A stretch of DNA of 64,000 nucleotides from Meandrina meandrites (Eukaryota > Cnidaria > Anthozoa > Scleractinia > Meandrinidae). Positions 26,601 through 38,500 of the stretch are shown here, piece by piece (position 1 is the stretch's first letter; every line of letters begins with the position of its first letter). The notes below the pieces were generated by a model that saw only the letters and a list, made by a program, of their open reading frames with translations, was not told where the DNA came from and made no database searches. The translations under genes and the position numbers were made by a program. Where the stretch lies: NCBI GenBank assembly GCA_963693305.1, contig OY855905.1:38040137-38104136 (forward strand). Reading direction: 5' to 3'.

Positions 26601-27184
26601 AGAGAAAAAAGAAATCATCGGTGCAGAGCGAGCTACGAAAAAGTGAAATATTTTGAAAAAGCAAAAAAAAAAAAAAAAACAGCAACAACAACAGATAAAA
26701 GTCGTTAAAAAGTAAGAAATCTTGTTCAGAAAAATTACCCAACCATTTCGTCCAAAAAAAGAGGCACTGGGCGGGACGTTTGAAGTTCGTATGATCAGTT
26801 TTCAGCATTATTTTGAAAATAACTGAAGCTGTAATTGTATAAGTATGCAAATGTTATTGCATACTTTATAGAAGAAGACTTTTGCACGTCAAAAAAAAAA
26901 ATCAAAATAAGCCATCCCGGCCTCCCGGAAGTGGATACTTTTTGGCGTTCTGGTGTTTCGACTCAGGTTATTCAGTGACACAAATGTTTGAGCTACTGAA
27001 GAACGTGTTTGTTGAGCGATAAGATTTTTTTTTTTCTCTCCAGAAAATCAACAAATGCGTGACGTCCGAAGATGGAAAGGCAGTGATATTTGCGAAGCAT
27101 GGCAAATCCTCGGACTGTATTGAAGATGACGATGGAAATGGTGTTGGAAAGAATAGTAAAACCAATTTCGTTTACTCAGGGTAA
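17317..27184 (+). CDS. Secreted histidine acid phosphatase with C-terminal Cys module, copy 1 (14 exons)
   Basis: Lysosomal/prostatic acid phosphatase family (ACP2/ACP3-like), hydrolysing phosphomonoesters at acid pH. Exons: 17317-17430, 19017-19112, 19338-19433, 19621-19707, 21174-21239, 21830-21928, 22679-22765, 23271-23397, 24103-24206, 24633-24736, 25424-25528, 25619-25695, 26214-26392, 27044-27184 (493 residues). Exon 1 gives a signal peptide. Catalytic residues are seen in VYRHGDRSP (exon 2), [15 protein letters not shown] (exon 4) and YSAHDTTL (exons 9/10). [13 protein letters not shown] and the PCPRF/IKEC cysteines match two family disulfides. Where ACP2 has a membrane anchor, exons 13-14 instead encode a roughly 110-residue module ([39 protein letters not shown]) like repeated cnidarian extracellular modules. 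All phases match. Convergent with copy 2. Lysosomal rather than secreted location is possible. Confidence 0.9.
18265..18283. repeat. Poly-G run (19 G) in intron 1 of copy 1
   Basis: Homopolymer G tract on the plus strand, directly seen. Confidence 0.95.
18488..18690 (-). mobile_element. tRNA-derived SINE-like element (minus orientation)
   Basis: Reads GATGCTAGTCCATCGCAGGG, then ACACCTAGGTAGAGAGAGGC, AAAGTGTCTTGCCCAAGAAC and finally a reversed B-box-like GGACTCAAACCC at about 18640-18650 (GGTTTGAGTCC on the minus strand). This is a very widespread invertebrate repeat whose tRNA-like head lies at the right end. A degraded copy in intron 1 of phosphatase copy 1. Confidence 0.6.
19453..19487. 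repeat. (CTTC)n microsatellite in intron 3
   Basis: Tandem CTTC run just after the exon 3 donor of copy 1. Copies 2 and 3 carry purine-rich GGAA/GAAG runs at the equivalent place (36840-36870, 54900-54957), so the tract predates the gene duplications. Confidence 0.9.
19989..20122. mobile_element. Hairpin MITE in intron 4 of copy 1
   Basis: Long inverted repeat: AATATGCACGGATATTTGTC at the left pairs with ACAAATATCTGTGCATATT at the right, and CATTATCTGTTCC pairs with GGAACAGATAATG. Arms of about 60 bp around a short AGCGAAGCT centre. Non-coding. Confidence 0.75.
20692..20847. mobile_element. 156-bp MITE with TA target duplication; empty site in copy 2
   Basis: Ends GTTCACACTAGCGACATAAC and GTTATGTCGCTAGTGTGAAC, flanked by TA (20690-20691 and 20848-20849). 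The matching intron of copy 2 (36200-36230, minus strand) reads straight through as TTATTCGTTATTTGCGG with a single TA, so the insertion happened after the two copies separated. Confidence 0.88.
20948..21141. mobile_element. Diverged second member of the GTTCACAC MITE family
   Basis: Ends CCTGGTTTACTCAAGCGA and TCACTCGTGTGAACCAGG, with an internal AAGAAAAGATCAGTTT shared with the 20692-20847 element. It sits in the same intron, ending just upstream of exon 5. Older and more diverged than its neighbour. Confidence 0.6.
23606..23650. repeat. (ATT)15 microsatellite in intron 8 of copy 1
   Basis: Perfect trinucleotide run, directly seen. Not present at the matching place in copies 2 and 3. Confidence 0.95.
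24460..24510. mobile_element. 51-bp hairpin mini-element with 9-bp target duplication (CTCGTYCCCA family)
   Basis: CAACCTCGTTCCCAGGG and its exact reverse complement face each other across a CT-rich centre, flanked by the direct repeat TGTATGTCC at 24451-24459 and 24511-24519. It shares the CTCGTYCCCA terminus and 9-bp duplication with elements at 47732, 48066 and 53167. One of the shortest elements in the window. Confidence 0.85.
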
Positions 27185-27529
27185 AACTTTGAAGAATTAT
27201 TTTTTTTTCTATGTTCATTTTTTCTTTTTTCAAAATATTAAGCATAATAGCCATTCAGTCCGAGCAGTGATCAGCAGTGATCTGACGAAAGGGGCCTAGG
27301 GGATCGGACCCCAGCATTTTTGTTAAATAAATGTACGGCCTCTCTGTGTTGGTTTTAATATAAAGATAATTGTGTGAAATGAGGATTTTTTTTATTTTTT
27401 AGATAAAATGGTGATCATTGAGCACATGACGTTAGTTGGCCAAGAAACTAGGGAAAAAAGTTCATCCGGGAAATTTAGCTGTTAGATGCTGTCGCAAGGG
27501 GTGTAAGGAATTAATGTCATAGACAAAAT

Positions 27530-27535
27530 AATAAA
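27530..27535 (+). terminator. Poly(A) signal of acid phosphatase copy 1
   Basis: AATAAA within ATAATAAAGGAAA, 346 bp after the stop codon. The same ATAATAAAGG context is found downstream of copies 2 (28762-28767) and 3 (47050-47055) on the minus strand. Confidence 0.7.
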
Positions 27536-27595
27536 GGAAATGTTATGGGAAATTTCGTGTCCTTTTCATGTATGACTTCAGGTGACCGCGCTATG

Positions 27596-27722
27596 TTTGT
27601 CAATGTTGACAGAAAGAAATCGACTTGGAAGATGGGAAGGGGAAAACGAATGAGTCATAATATATCAGCTCTTTTACTCTCTTCATCCTCCAAGTCAATT
27701 TCTTTTTGTCAATATTGACAAG
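27596..27722. mobile_element. About 127-bp MITE, TGTCAATRTTGACA ends
   Basis: Left end TTTGTCAATGTTGACAGAAA and right end TTTTTGTCAATATTGACAAG are inverted copies, each itself partly palindromic. A fragment of the same end sits near 28640-28670. Confidence 0.7.
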
Positions 27723-27987
27723 CCTAGTCCGATCATCTGAACGACAGAATAGGGGTGTTCCCGCCATTCTCGTCCCAAGAACCGCCTGTCACTCGTAGCC
27801 CGCGCGGCCTTAGTACGAGAAACAGGTGGCTCTGGGGACACGGGGTTTGATTGGCTAGATTTTAACAGTAGGAGTTTGAAATGTAACCAACCAAACCAAC
27901 CGTTTTACAATCCCGAGAGTTTAGAACGGTTGATTTGAGAGTTGACGGCTAAATTCACTTCAGGCTAGGTTACACTGCTAAAGGCTA

Positions 27988-28113
27988 GGCGACTGTTGTT
28001 CAAAGAATGGATGAAGCTATCCATGACCACAGGAAAAATAATCACCATTCAGTGGATAGATTATGTAGGGATTTATCTAGCGGTAGCGTTATTCACCCTT
28101 TAGACAGCCAGCT
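27988..28113. mobile_element. MITE, 'GTTGTTCAAAG' family, copy 2 (degraded)
   Basis: Starts GTTGTTCAAAGAATGGATG and keeps the CAGTGGATAGATTATG core and the GTTATTCACCCTTTAGACAG end seen in the 1767 and 35120 copies, with many substitutions. Confidence 0.55.
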
Positions 28114-28447
28114 CAGCCTTTTTGCCAGCTTGGAATATCTCAGTACTTATAAAATAGTAATAAAAAAGATCGCGGAAAATGGTTTTACGCTTTTGTAATA
28201 TTTGTTCGTCTAATAAAAGGTCCATAGGAGGTGTTCGCCTTGGTCTGTATCAGAGGGTAGACTCTGAGAAAAGTCTTCCGAACGGGCTGGAAATGATATA
28301 CTGGGTATGCTAAAAAATTGTGTTAACTTTCAATCAAGCGACGTATCCACGCCGACTTGACAACAATGCCGGCTCTATTCTGTCTCTTCCGCTAAAGCTT
28401 CTTTGGTATTCGCTTACATGTGCATTCACCCTCGGTCTGCATTGCAG

Positions 28448-28560
28448 TGGGAGGCGCGGTGGCCTAATGGTTAAATAGCGCGCTGTACTCCGAGCATGCA
28501 GTCCGGGTTGGAGCTCTGGGTGGGATCATTGTGTTGTTTTCTTAGGCAACACACTTTACT
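28448..28560 (+). mobile_element. tRNA-derived SINE head
   Basis: A-box-like TGGCCTAATGGTTA (from 28459) and B-box-like GGGTTGGAGCTC are spaced about 35 bp apart as in a tRNA gene, followed by GTGTTGTTTTCTTAGGCAAC and ACTTTACTCTCACAGTGCCTC, the usual body of this invertebrate SINE. The acceptor stem does not fold as a functional tRNA. Confidence 0.7.
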
Positions 28561-28761
28561 CTCACAGTGCCTCTGTACGCTTTTATATACTACAGCCATT
28601 GAAAACATTGATCCTTTCTTCCCCTTCTCCTCCAGATCGGTTTCCTTTTTTTCAATATTAACAAGTTTGCTCCGATTGGCCTTTTTTCCGTCCAAGAAAA
28701 ACAATTTCTGATGTTAAATTAGCGTAATAAAAGGACACAAAAATTCTTCACAACCTTTTCC

Positions 28762-28767
28762 TTTATT
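28762..28767 (-). terminator. Poly(A) signal of acid phosphatase copy 2
   Basis: AATAAA on the minus strand, about 393 bp beyond the stop at 29160, in the context shared with copies 1 and 3. Confidence 0.7.
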
Positions 28768-29159
28768 ATCTCGTCTAGAACATGAATTCCTGAGACAGTG
28801 TCTAAATAAAGTAAACGCTCATCATCCCGTAACAATTGAATATTCCCAGCCCATAGCTGAACTACATTTTAAACTAAACGCTGCAACTTGTTTTCCCCGA
28901 GTTACTTGGCCAGCCGACGTCAGGTGTTGAATGTTAATCAGTTTACCTAAAAAAAGCAATGAAAATAATCATATCACACCGAGATAATTACTTTTAAAAC
29001 CAACAATGGGTGCATGTTCGTACATTAAAAAAAATGGCTAAAAATACGAGGTTTCGATGCCTGCTCCCAGATGAGACCCTGATCAATGTGTCTATTATCT
29101 TGAATGACTACTCTGCTTATTTGTTTAAAGAACAAACCGCACATAACGAAAATGAAATC

Positions 29160-32100
29160 TTACGCTGAGTAAACGAAATTGGTTTTGCTATTCCTTCCAG
29201 CGCCGTTTCCATCGTCATCTTCGATACAGTTCGAGGATTTGCCATACTTTGCAAACTCTACTGCCTTTCCATCTTCTGATGTCACGCATCGATTGGTGTT
29301 CTGGAGACAATAAAATAAAAATAATATTATTACTCAATAAAGATATTGAATAGTGTGACTGAATAATTAGTTTTTCACGTTTAATCTAGGTTTTCTATTC
29401 GCCTGAAAAAATGAGTCGAAGTACCAAGGTTCCTGATGAATAGAATTACATGCGTCTGAGAAGCCATGTGAAACAATAAGATAGCGTCTTCGTGTTTTGA
29501 TGTCGTTCTCGGTTTGTTTTCTACTGCTTTGGATCCGTTCTATGTGATAAGCCTGCACATGCTCATTGTTGTGCTACACGACTAACTAAAGGGAGGAAGG
29601 GATAGGGGAGGATGTGACTGAAATTCTTTGCTAACCACGCTATCACCCTTTATTATATGGCTGGCGCCGCGTGCGGGCAAGATTAGGTAAACTGTATGTT
29701 CTGATTGGCTATCCCAGTGGGCAGGATAGGCCTATCTTGCGCGCCGGGATTTCCCGCGTCGGTCCCGCAAGAAAAAGTTCTTTTTTTGGCCATATAACAA
29801 ATCCTTTATTGACTAAGCTTGTTCGGTCAAGATGGCTGGATATTGGTCTCGTTATTTTTGCGTTTTTAGTGACCTGGACTTCGTCTTGGTCCATAAAAAC
29901 GCAAAAAAAAAAAGAGATCTTGTCCAAAACCAAGCCATCTTGACCTCACTCTTGGTCAATAACGCATATTCACACTCATCTTGTCTGGGTGAACAATCTA
30001 CAGTTGAGTGCCAGAAAGTCATGTTTTAGTATTAGTGTTTGACCCAATGAACCTTTTTGACTGCACTATCTTTGAATTCACCTGAATAGCAAAGATTTCA
30101 TAGCCTTCTTTCTCTGCCAGCCCCTTGCATTCGTTGAAAACCTGCTTCACGTCCGAAACGTGTTTGATGACACCGAATGTCTTGGGGAAAATTCTTTTCT
30201 TCTTTGAGCGGCTCTCCTTGTAACATCCCCTTGGGTTATAATCAATCACTAGAGGAAATCCGAAACAGATTGTAGTTAGTATTTCAACCAAACTATTGCT
30301 TTCTTAAGATACAATATCGTTTTGGACGAGGAATATATGCCAACGAGGTAAGAAAGAGGTTAACAATTTTGCTATAGGCCGGGAGCCGTGTGTCAAGGTA
30401 ATTCAGGTTGCACAGTACTAAGAAAAACAGGTGTAACCAGATAACTGGTAACTGGATTTATGATGCGAGGCTCCATTCGCCTTATAGTGAACCCGCATTC
30501 CTCGACAGATCGGCTGGGACACAACACTCACACCCTTCTAGCTTGGTATAATTTCTTATGTGTGTAAATTTCTTTATTTTTTTCTGAATAAGTGTTAATA
30601 ATAAAGTTGTTGTTGTTGTTGGGAATCAAGCCTCGAGACTACTCTGGCTAACATAAAACGATTCAATGGCTAACGCGTTCCGTTCGTTTTTTTACACACC
30701 TTTCACGCATGGACGAGGAAAATATGCCATCGAGGTAAGGAAGAGGTTAATAATTTTGCTATCGACCGAGTGTCGTGCGTTCCGGTAATTCAGGTTGCAC
30801 AGTATCCTACATACAGGTTAAACTGGATTTGTGATTTCAGGCTCCATTGACAGCCCTTTTAGTGAACCCGCATCCCTTCACAGATCGGCTGGGAATCAAG
30901 CCTCGACACTACTCTGGCTAACGTAAAACGAATCAATGGCTAACGAGTTCTGTTCGTTTTCTACACACCTTTCACGCAAGTGCACTTCTCCTGCTCAATT
31001 GCACATTCCTTTTCTATATCTTGCGGTATAACGTCATGTGTTAATCTGAAAAAGGACAACGGAATTGGAATTTCAGTCAAAAAAACATCAGCAGAAGGAT
31101 AGCTTCAGTTCCAGTCCATTTCAGTTATCTAACCTTATGAATTCATCAAGAGGACAGAACTCCTCACAGCCAGGCAGTACCAGCACACGGGGCTCATTTT
31201 GACCAAATCGATACATCACGCGAACGTCCAGTTTATTTCTGGTGTCATCAACCAAAGCAGCATTGTGCGCAGACTTCACAGGGTTTTCACCAAATCTGCT
31301 AGCCAATGATAGACAGGATAATGTTCTCAACAAAGTGTGCTCGAATTCTGTCAGTGCGCACAAGAAATAAAGAAGCAATCCATAGCTACTTATAAAATTC
31401 ATGATCAGGCTTCGAAACCGCTGGTGGTGGCTGGACAGATTATCCAACTCTAGTTTTTAACCTTGAGTTGGCTTTTACATTTAAGACCGATGAAACATTT
31501 TAATTTACGCGATGACGCTTTGTGTTGACGACGCTTTACTACAGATCCGTGAAATGTCAGCTGATTGGTTGCCGCTCTTCTCTACCCAATCAGACACTGC
31601 ATGCAATACTACGTCATCAGCATGGGATGTTTAGGGTCCAGTCTCCCAGTTAAGTATCTCTCAGAAACAAACGATGTAAGGCTTTGGAAGGAAGACGTCT
31701 AAAGAAAGCCGATCTTTAAAATTCTACTTACTCTCCAGACGAGAATAGTTCAACCATGACAGCGCTCGAGTAATCTGGTGAAATTCCATCGAATACTTGA
31801 AGAGCACTCATAAACGCTGAAAGTGTGGTGTCGTGCTAGATAAAGAGAGGCAAGTTATTCAAATAATCTCAAAACCAGGATGCCACAATAAATCTTGAAT
31901 TTTTAGAGGGTGGTAAAGGGGAGGTATAGATCACGTTTCACGGAAAATAAAAAGAGAACGTTGTGAACAATCACTGCTCACGGCGACTATAGAAATCACA
32001 ATTCACAAGGAAAAAAAATAGCCATTTCACTTTTCACGGGAAATAAAAAGGGCCGATCACGGGTCAAGAAAATACCCTTAACCAATGGACAGTATGCACC

Positions 32101-32473
32101 CACTGATGTAAAACAGCCCTCACTTTAGACTGACTATGATTGTTCAGTGGGCTAAAAGCAACGTTCCCCGAAAAGGTTCTGGATTTTGAGTGGGATTAAA
32201 AAGAAAGGATAGTGCGAGGTTTACACCTCTTAGATAAGTAAATCGTATCTCGAGAGGAAAAAGAAAGCTTTATTAAATCCAGTCTTATTTTCTAAGTTAG
32301 TCGATGGTGGGGTTAGTGTGACTAACAGTGTTTAATGAAATAAAAACAATATAGCGGAGTCATCCCCTAATATTTTTAGAATCACATCGCTAAAAGCGTT
32401 TAGTTCTTGATTCGCGTAAATATGACTGCGTGTCTTCATGAACACTAAGCTATTGTTCTCGGATCAACTGGCT

Positions 32474-32505
<32 letters not shown>

Positions 32506-35500
32506 TCGTGATCGTGATCGTCATCGTCATCGTCATACTCACAAGTAGACGGAATTAGTATATAAAACACAGGTGAATAGTGCTTTCGGCTCGCGCTGAT
32601 TGGTTAACTCGAAGGTGATTAGCAAAGTACTATTCACCTCCAAGCAGCCGAAGAGAAACAAAATGGCTTCACGTGTGGCTTTGGGTACCAAAAGTAATGT
32701 TTTGGTCCGCAAGTTATTCAACTTGTGTGGTATATACTAAAACAATTATTCACCTTAGTGTCGGTGAAAGTGGTGGGTATTTAGCTCGCCGCTTCGCGGC
32801 TCGGTAAATATCCACCAGTATTTACCTCCACTTCGATAAATAATTGTTAACTATCTAGCACTTAGTTCTTGTTATTTTACTTACAGCTGAATAGAGATAG
32901 ATTTTTCTGACAGGTTCTTTGGTATCGCTGCTTTTCTGCGGTGATGAGTAGAGTTTCATGTTGTCAATCATTCTCCCCACCAGTGCACCTACAGTGGAAA
33001 TTGGATTTTGTCAATTAGTAAAAATCAAATCAGGATGATCTGATATATTGCAAGCCCAGTAGCCCAACCTGTAGTACCGATTCGGAAACACCGTAATCAA
33101 GATGGGAAATAACTATTTCTTGTTAGTTGCCTATCACCCACCCTTTCATAATAGCTTCAAAACACCTAGCTTAAACAACCCCAGACTGCAATGTTAAAAG
33201 TAAAATAGCGCAGAGCAAAGTCGCAAGGAGCTATACTACTCTCCAATAAATAATACCCCTGTCTTCCCAGACCTGACCATGAAAAAGGTTTAAAGGGAAA
33301 ACTTAGGGGAAGATACGGGGGGAGGGGGGCAGGGAAGAAACTGCAACCCCACCCCATATTCACCGCGTCCAGGCCTCACACCTAGTAGTCCTGTACCAAC
33401 CTCCAGTGATTCTCGCTTTTTCACGGGTGTTAAAATTCCACCGCATGCCAAAGTCAGACACAGTTCCAATATCTTCATATGTTGTACCGTTCAAAACCCA
33501 GTCAGGCAGTGTCATATTGTGAGATTCCTAGGAAAGAAGGAGACAATATCAGTCGATTATATCTCTGAACAAGTTTTAAGTTAAAATGGAAGTTGTTACC
33601 ACCTATTATGTTAAGTGTTTTAAGTGAAGTTTTATTATATTGATAACTTTTATTGATGCAGTTATTTTATTTTCAGGAAATGCATAATTTTTGCAAAGCA
33701 AAATTCAGTCATTAATTTTGAGAATAAGAATGCTGTTTTTCAGTCACTTTTCCAAAGCAGTTACGTGTTTTCTAATTATACTACACGTTTGCTCAGGCAA
33801 AACCCTCTAAAAAATTCAAAACTTTAACTGAGACACAAAGTCTTTCGTCAGTTTAGTGATCAGATGCTAGGAGGTAACCTATGATGAACTATAACCTCAA
33901 CCATGAAGGAAATAGAACCCTCCTAGTCAGTTCTATGGAAACCGGGATAGGTTCGGGGAAACTTTAATATACAAAGTGATCTTTACCTCACTAATCAATG
34001 GGTCTCTAATCTCCCACATAGTTGACACGTCAGTTTCTTCTCCACTGTTTTCAGAGACATAGTCCAGCAAATCCTGTCAAGTATTAATGAGGCAGCATTG
34101 TTTAAGACACCGTAGATTCCGAATATAACTTCCCCCATTCTTTTAGCCTCCGTTTCAGCACCAAAAATTTATGTTTATTAGTACTGGTATGCAATATCTA
34201 AACAGTTATGTTTTAGTTAATGTTTAACGCCTGTGACTTCTGTTTCAAACTGAGTCCTGGTTTACATCCTTTCATAAGGAAATGAGTTTTACTTGCACAT
34301 TCATTGCCGTAATTGCAGGTAAAAAGCATTTCCATGTTAAAGGTTGAAGGGACCTGTGTTGAAACAGAGGTAAAAGACAACTCGGAAGTGGCTTATTAAC
34401 GAATTCGGAACATTTTTCTTGATGCTCATGCAATTCTGTGTGGCGATTAAAGATTCTGGGGTTTTGGTTCTTTATACATGGTTATAAGCACCTCATGCGT
34501 TTGGTTCAGTTGAGCTCAGTGTGCGTTAAACAAAGGTCCTAAGCCGGTCAAACTTCCACGTCTCAGCTCAGCTTTGAGTGTATTGAATTTCCTCAGCTAA
34601 AAAGGTTCAATACACCACACAACTATCAGCTAACGACATTAATTTTTGCCTGGTTATGGCTGTAAGTTATAAAACGCATTGAGACCCTCCCAGTGATTAT
34701 GCAAAAGAGTATCCATTAGTTCAACAGCAAGATCCTACTGTTTTGTTTCTTACGATAAACAGGATTCTCAGAAGCCGCGACGGCTTATTGGTGGATTCTC
34801 ACCTTGTACTGCAGTGACATATTTATGTATCCAGGCTGCATTTTATCCACATCAAGAAGTTGAAAAAAGCGAGAGCAGGGATAGTCAAAAACTGCAAGAA
34901 GCTAAGAGAAAACAAAACAAACTGTTAATCTAAAGTAACAATTAAAATATTCCCAATTTTGACTTGTTTTCCATTATTCTACGTCTATTGTGCTAAAGGA
35001 TAGCACGGTCCGTCTTTGAGTCTTACTGTCCAGTTCTATCACGTCTTTCATCAGTTCTTCGACACTGTACTAAGAGATCGAGGAAGACTGCAGTTTTGCC
35101 CTCTATCCTAATATGCTTGGTGGGTAACGCTATCCACCGGATAAATTACAATCCAGTGGATAGCGTAGTTTGTTTTGTCAACACTTATCCACTGGATAGC
35201 GATTCCGGTGGATAGCGTTATCCACCCTTTGAACAACTGGGGCCAGAATGTGGAATGGCGTCGAACAGCAGATTGGGACTTTGGAAGTACATGCATGCAA
35301 GGTCGGAACATAGGCTGTAACATATATTGAGTCAAATTTAATTAAGCTATATTTTAAAAATATTTACAAGTTAACAGTGGTTAGCTGGAGTGTGGATGTT
35401 GAAGTAATATATCAAAGACGAGAGACAGTGTTTCATTGGGATGTCCAAACACAGAGAAGAGAGTTGAAAGTACGACGCGTAGCGGAGAATTTTTGATGAA

Positions 35501-38500
35501 ATTCGAGGTGATTGGATAGCCGATGAAACACTGCCTCGAGCGTTTGATATATCTTCTCAATCGAAACAAAAAACTAAGGAGCAAACGGAGAAATAAAATC
35601 GTAAAATTCTATGCTAATTGGGATCAGATTTCCAAACCACCGTCAAGGTTCTGATTTCCTTTGTTATAACAAGATGAATTATTAATGAGTTTGAGAAGCT
35701 CAATTCGCGCCACAGTCGGCACTTACTTTTTCTGCATTAAAAATTCACAAAGAACTGCAGTCGAACGTCTTAATACAGACACCAAGAGGCCAAAGCTGAT
35801 TATCCGTATTATGGAGGTGTCCATATTTTAGATGTAGAGATTACTGATATAAACTCTGCTTTCTTTGGGGTCAAATGAACTGAAAGGAAAGTTTGAACCA
35901 AAGGTGTAGTTGCAAAACAACGAAAAAGTGAATGCCTAAGAGAAATGGTTAGAGTTTATACTTTGGACAACAGTGATAATTTCGATGAAGACACTTACAT
36001 AATCTTCTTTCAAGGGTACCACATGGATTCCTATTGGTTGCCAGTCTAAATTATCCCGCCATATCTGAAGATAACAACAAAATGCACTTACATACCGTAT
36101 GTTTTACAACTGTTCAACAATTTTTGAGCGTAATGCTATTGAGGACATCATGGCTTTGACAACTAAACAAAATGTATTGAACAGATAGCCGCTACCATCA
36201 CCCGCAAATAACGAATAACCTAAGTTATTATTCAACAAGTTCGCGCGAAGCCAATATATGGTCTGGACGTCCTTGTATCCGTTATCCGTACATAACAGAT
36301 ATCCCGCGATAGACGTGGGTTGCTGCAAAGCGATGCATAGCCACAGTATTTCTTGCTGTAAAATAATTTTCGTTGACAATTTCTTGAATAATAAAACAAT
36401 TATCCTGCCCAATCTTGCGGAATATCGTCGGAACATCGTCTGATTTAAGCTCGGCCTACGGCCTCGCCGGCTAAGTATCAGGCGATATTGCGCGCGATTT
36501 CGCAGAATAATTGTTAAATATAAGCACGGTAAATTGGAAACACAACATAAAATTCTTTTAGGTCAATCTAAATCCGCTGCAAATACAAAGGAAAATAGTT
36601 GGACAGTTGTTTACCTGATGACCTTTTGGTGGGTACAGGCCATTAAGCTGTGTCTGTGCACTCATTAATGTACGTTCGTAATCACTGCTCCTAATGTAAA
36701 TCTGTGAAGAAATAGAGACAAACGTCTTGTTACGTCTTGTGGCAGTGCGCGCTGTTTCTCTCACTGAACCTACAGTGCAGTGGAATGAAGAAAAGGCAGG
36801 CAGGCAGGCGGGCAGGCGGGCAGGCGGGCAGGCGGGCAGGAAGGAAGAAAGGAAGGAAGGAAGAAAGGATGGAAGGGAATGAACTACTTGCTTACCTCTC
36901 TGTGAATGTAAGTAGCGTTCAGTAGTTTGTAATGTTCCATATATCGGCTCTTCAACATTTTACCAAGACCATATTCTTGACGCATTCCTTTCTGAAAGTT
37001 TAAAAATATCCCATGGCATTAATGAAGCATGACCCGAGTTACAGCTCGAAGATACCTACAGCCGAAAACGTGAATGGAAATGACTGTCTTAAATATTAAG
37101 TAAAGATTCCTTTCCTTTCCGCTTTCAGAAAATTTGACTTGATTTCACGAATTTTACGATTTGTATGAATTACATTTGGTCATTATCTGACAAGAATTTT
37201 GTAACTGACCTGTGTTAACATTCCCATTCCTTGCGGCCAAACGTCTTCTTGGTATGGATCCGTTGCATAAATATAAGTAGGAGAGCGGTCACCATGGCGA
37301 TATACCTGCGAGAAAGGAAACAGGACATGAATTCATAGTTCTTTCTCTAGCCATTTCTTGCTTCTCTTTGCTGTGTAAGTGTGAATAGCTGAATATGATG
37401 ACTGTTACTTAATGGGTGCTGTAGCACAAGCCTTTTCTTCCATCTGAAGGAACTGATCGCGTGTTGACCAATTAGTAGCTTTTAAGTTAAAAATTAAATT
37501 ATAATTGGGAAGAAAAATTCAAGAGGAAAAGCATTAACTCATAAAGAAGAATTACGAACAAATTCGCATTATGATCAAAAACAATTTTTGTCAAGCTTAG
37601 TTAATTTTTCTCGTTCTAGTTTCCTTTTGCGTCTGAAAAGCCATTTGAAATAATGAGACCATGTTAAGGCGGGGGTACACCCGAAGCCCGTTTTTCCACC
37701 GCTAAACTTGGGTTTAATGCAATCCAAGAACCCTATGCTCATTTCGCACAGCTATGTTTAGCGGTGTTTTGTAAATTTTTGGGTCATTTTTTTGGGATGT
37801 TTGGGAAGAGATAGTTTTTCTCAAAGGATTAGTAAAATTTGGAGAAATAAGAAATATTTTAGACTTAATGTGATTTTAAAATTAGAATTTGAAGTTAAAA
37901 ATTAGTAGATGGACATCAAAACAGTCCCCTGAAAACCTGGGGTGCTTTTGCGTGGGGGTCAACTGTTTGGCGGTGTTCCAAAAATAATTTTCTTTCTTTA
38001 AACCTCTTAAAATTTCACTCAAAAGCGGGCGGATCCCCGCCTTAACAACGTTATCACCTTTTAGGGCTTGCCCCGAGAGCGGGAAAGAAAAGGTGAAGTC
38101 TGCGTTGTGATTGGCTACCTGAGCGGGCAAGATGGGCCTATCTTGCCCTATCTTTACATTACAATGCAAAGACATTTGCATTGTGATGTAAATTGAAAAA
38201 CGATCAGCAAAGTTGTTAAACTATTCATCGTTTCCCAGTCAGTTCGATATGATCGGTGGAATTAGCATCAAAACTGAATTGCTAAAAGGACACCGGCGTA
38301 GCAAAATAAAATTAACAACATACTCAAACTTGAAACATTTACAAAGTTGAATATCAGTTGTCGTTATATGGTTAAAGGAAATTGAATTTGATAAAATAAA
38401 AGAACCCGATCGATTGAGGGAGGGGGGGGGGGGGGGGATATTCCGTTAGAGTGTCAGGTTCCCGACAAAAGCACTGTAATTCAAATGAGGGGATGTTTAC

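Larger units (their letters stand above)
27185..29159. other. Convergent intergenic region of copies 1 and 2
   Basis: Holds both 3' UTRs and several repeats. AATAAA at 27530-27535 serves copy 1; the reverse TTTATT at 28762-28767 serves copy 2. A MITE (27596-27722), a CATTCTCGTCCCAAG half-element near 27770, a TTGTTCAAAG family member (about 27988-28113) and a SINE (28448-28560) lie between or beside them. No coding gene seen. Confidence 0.75.
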
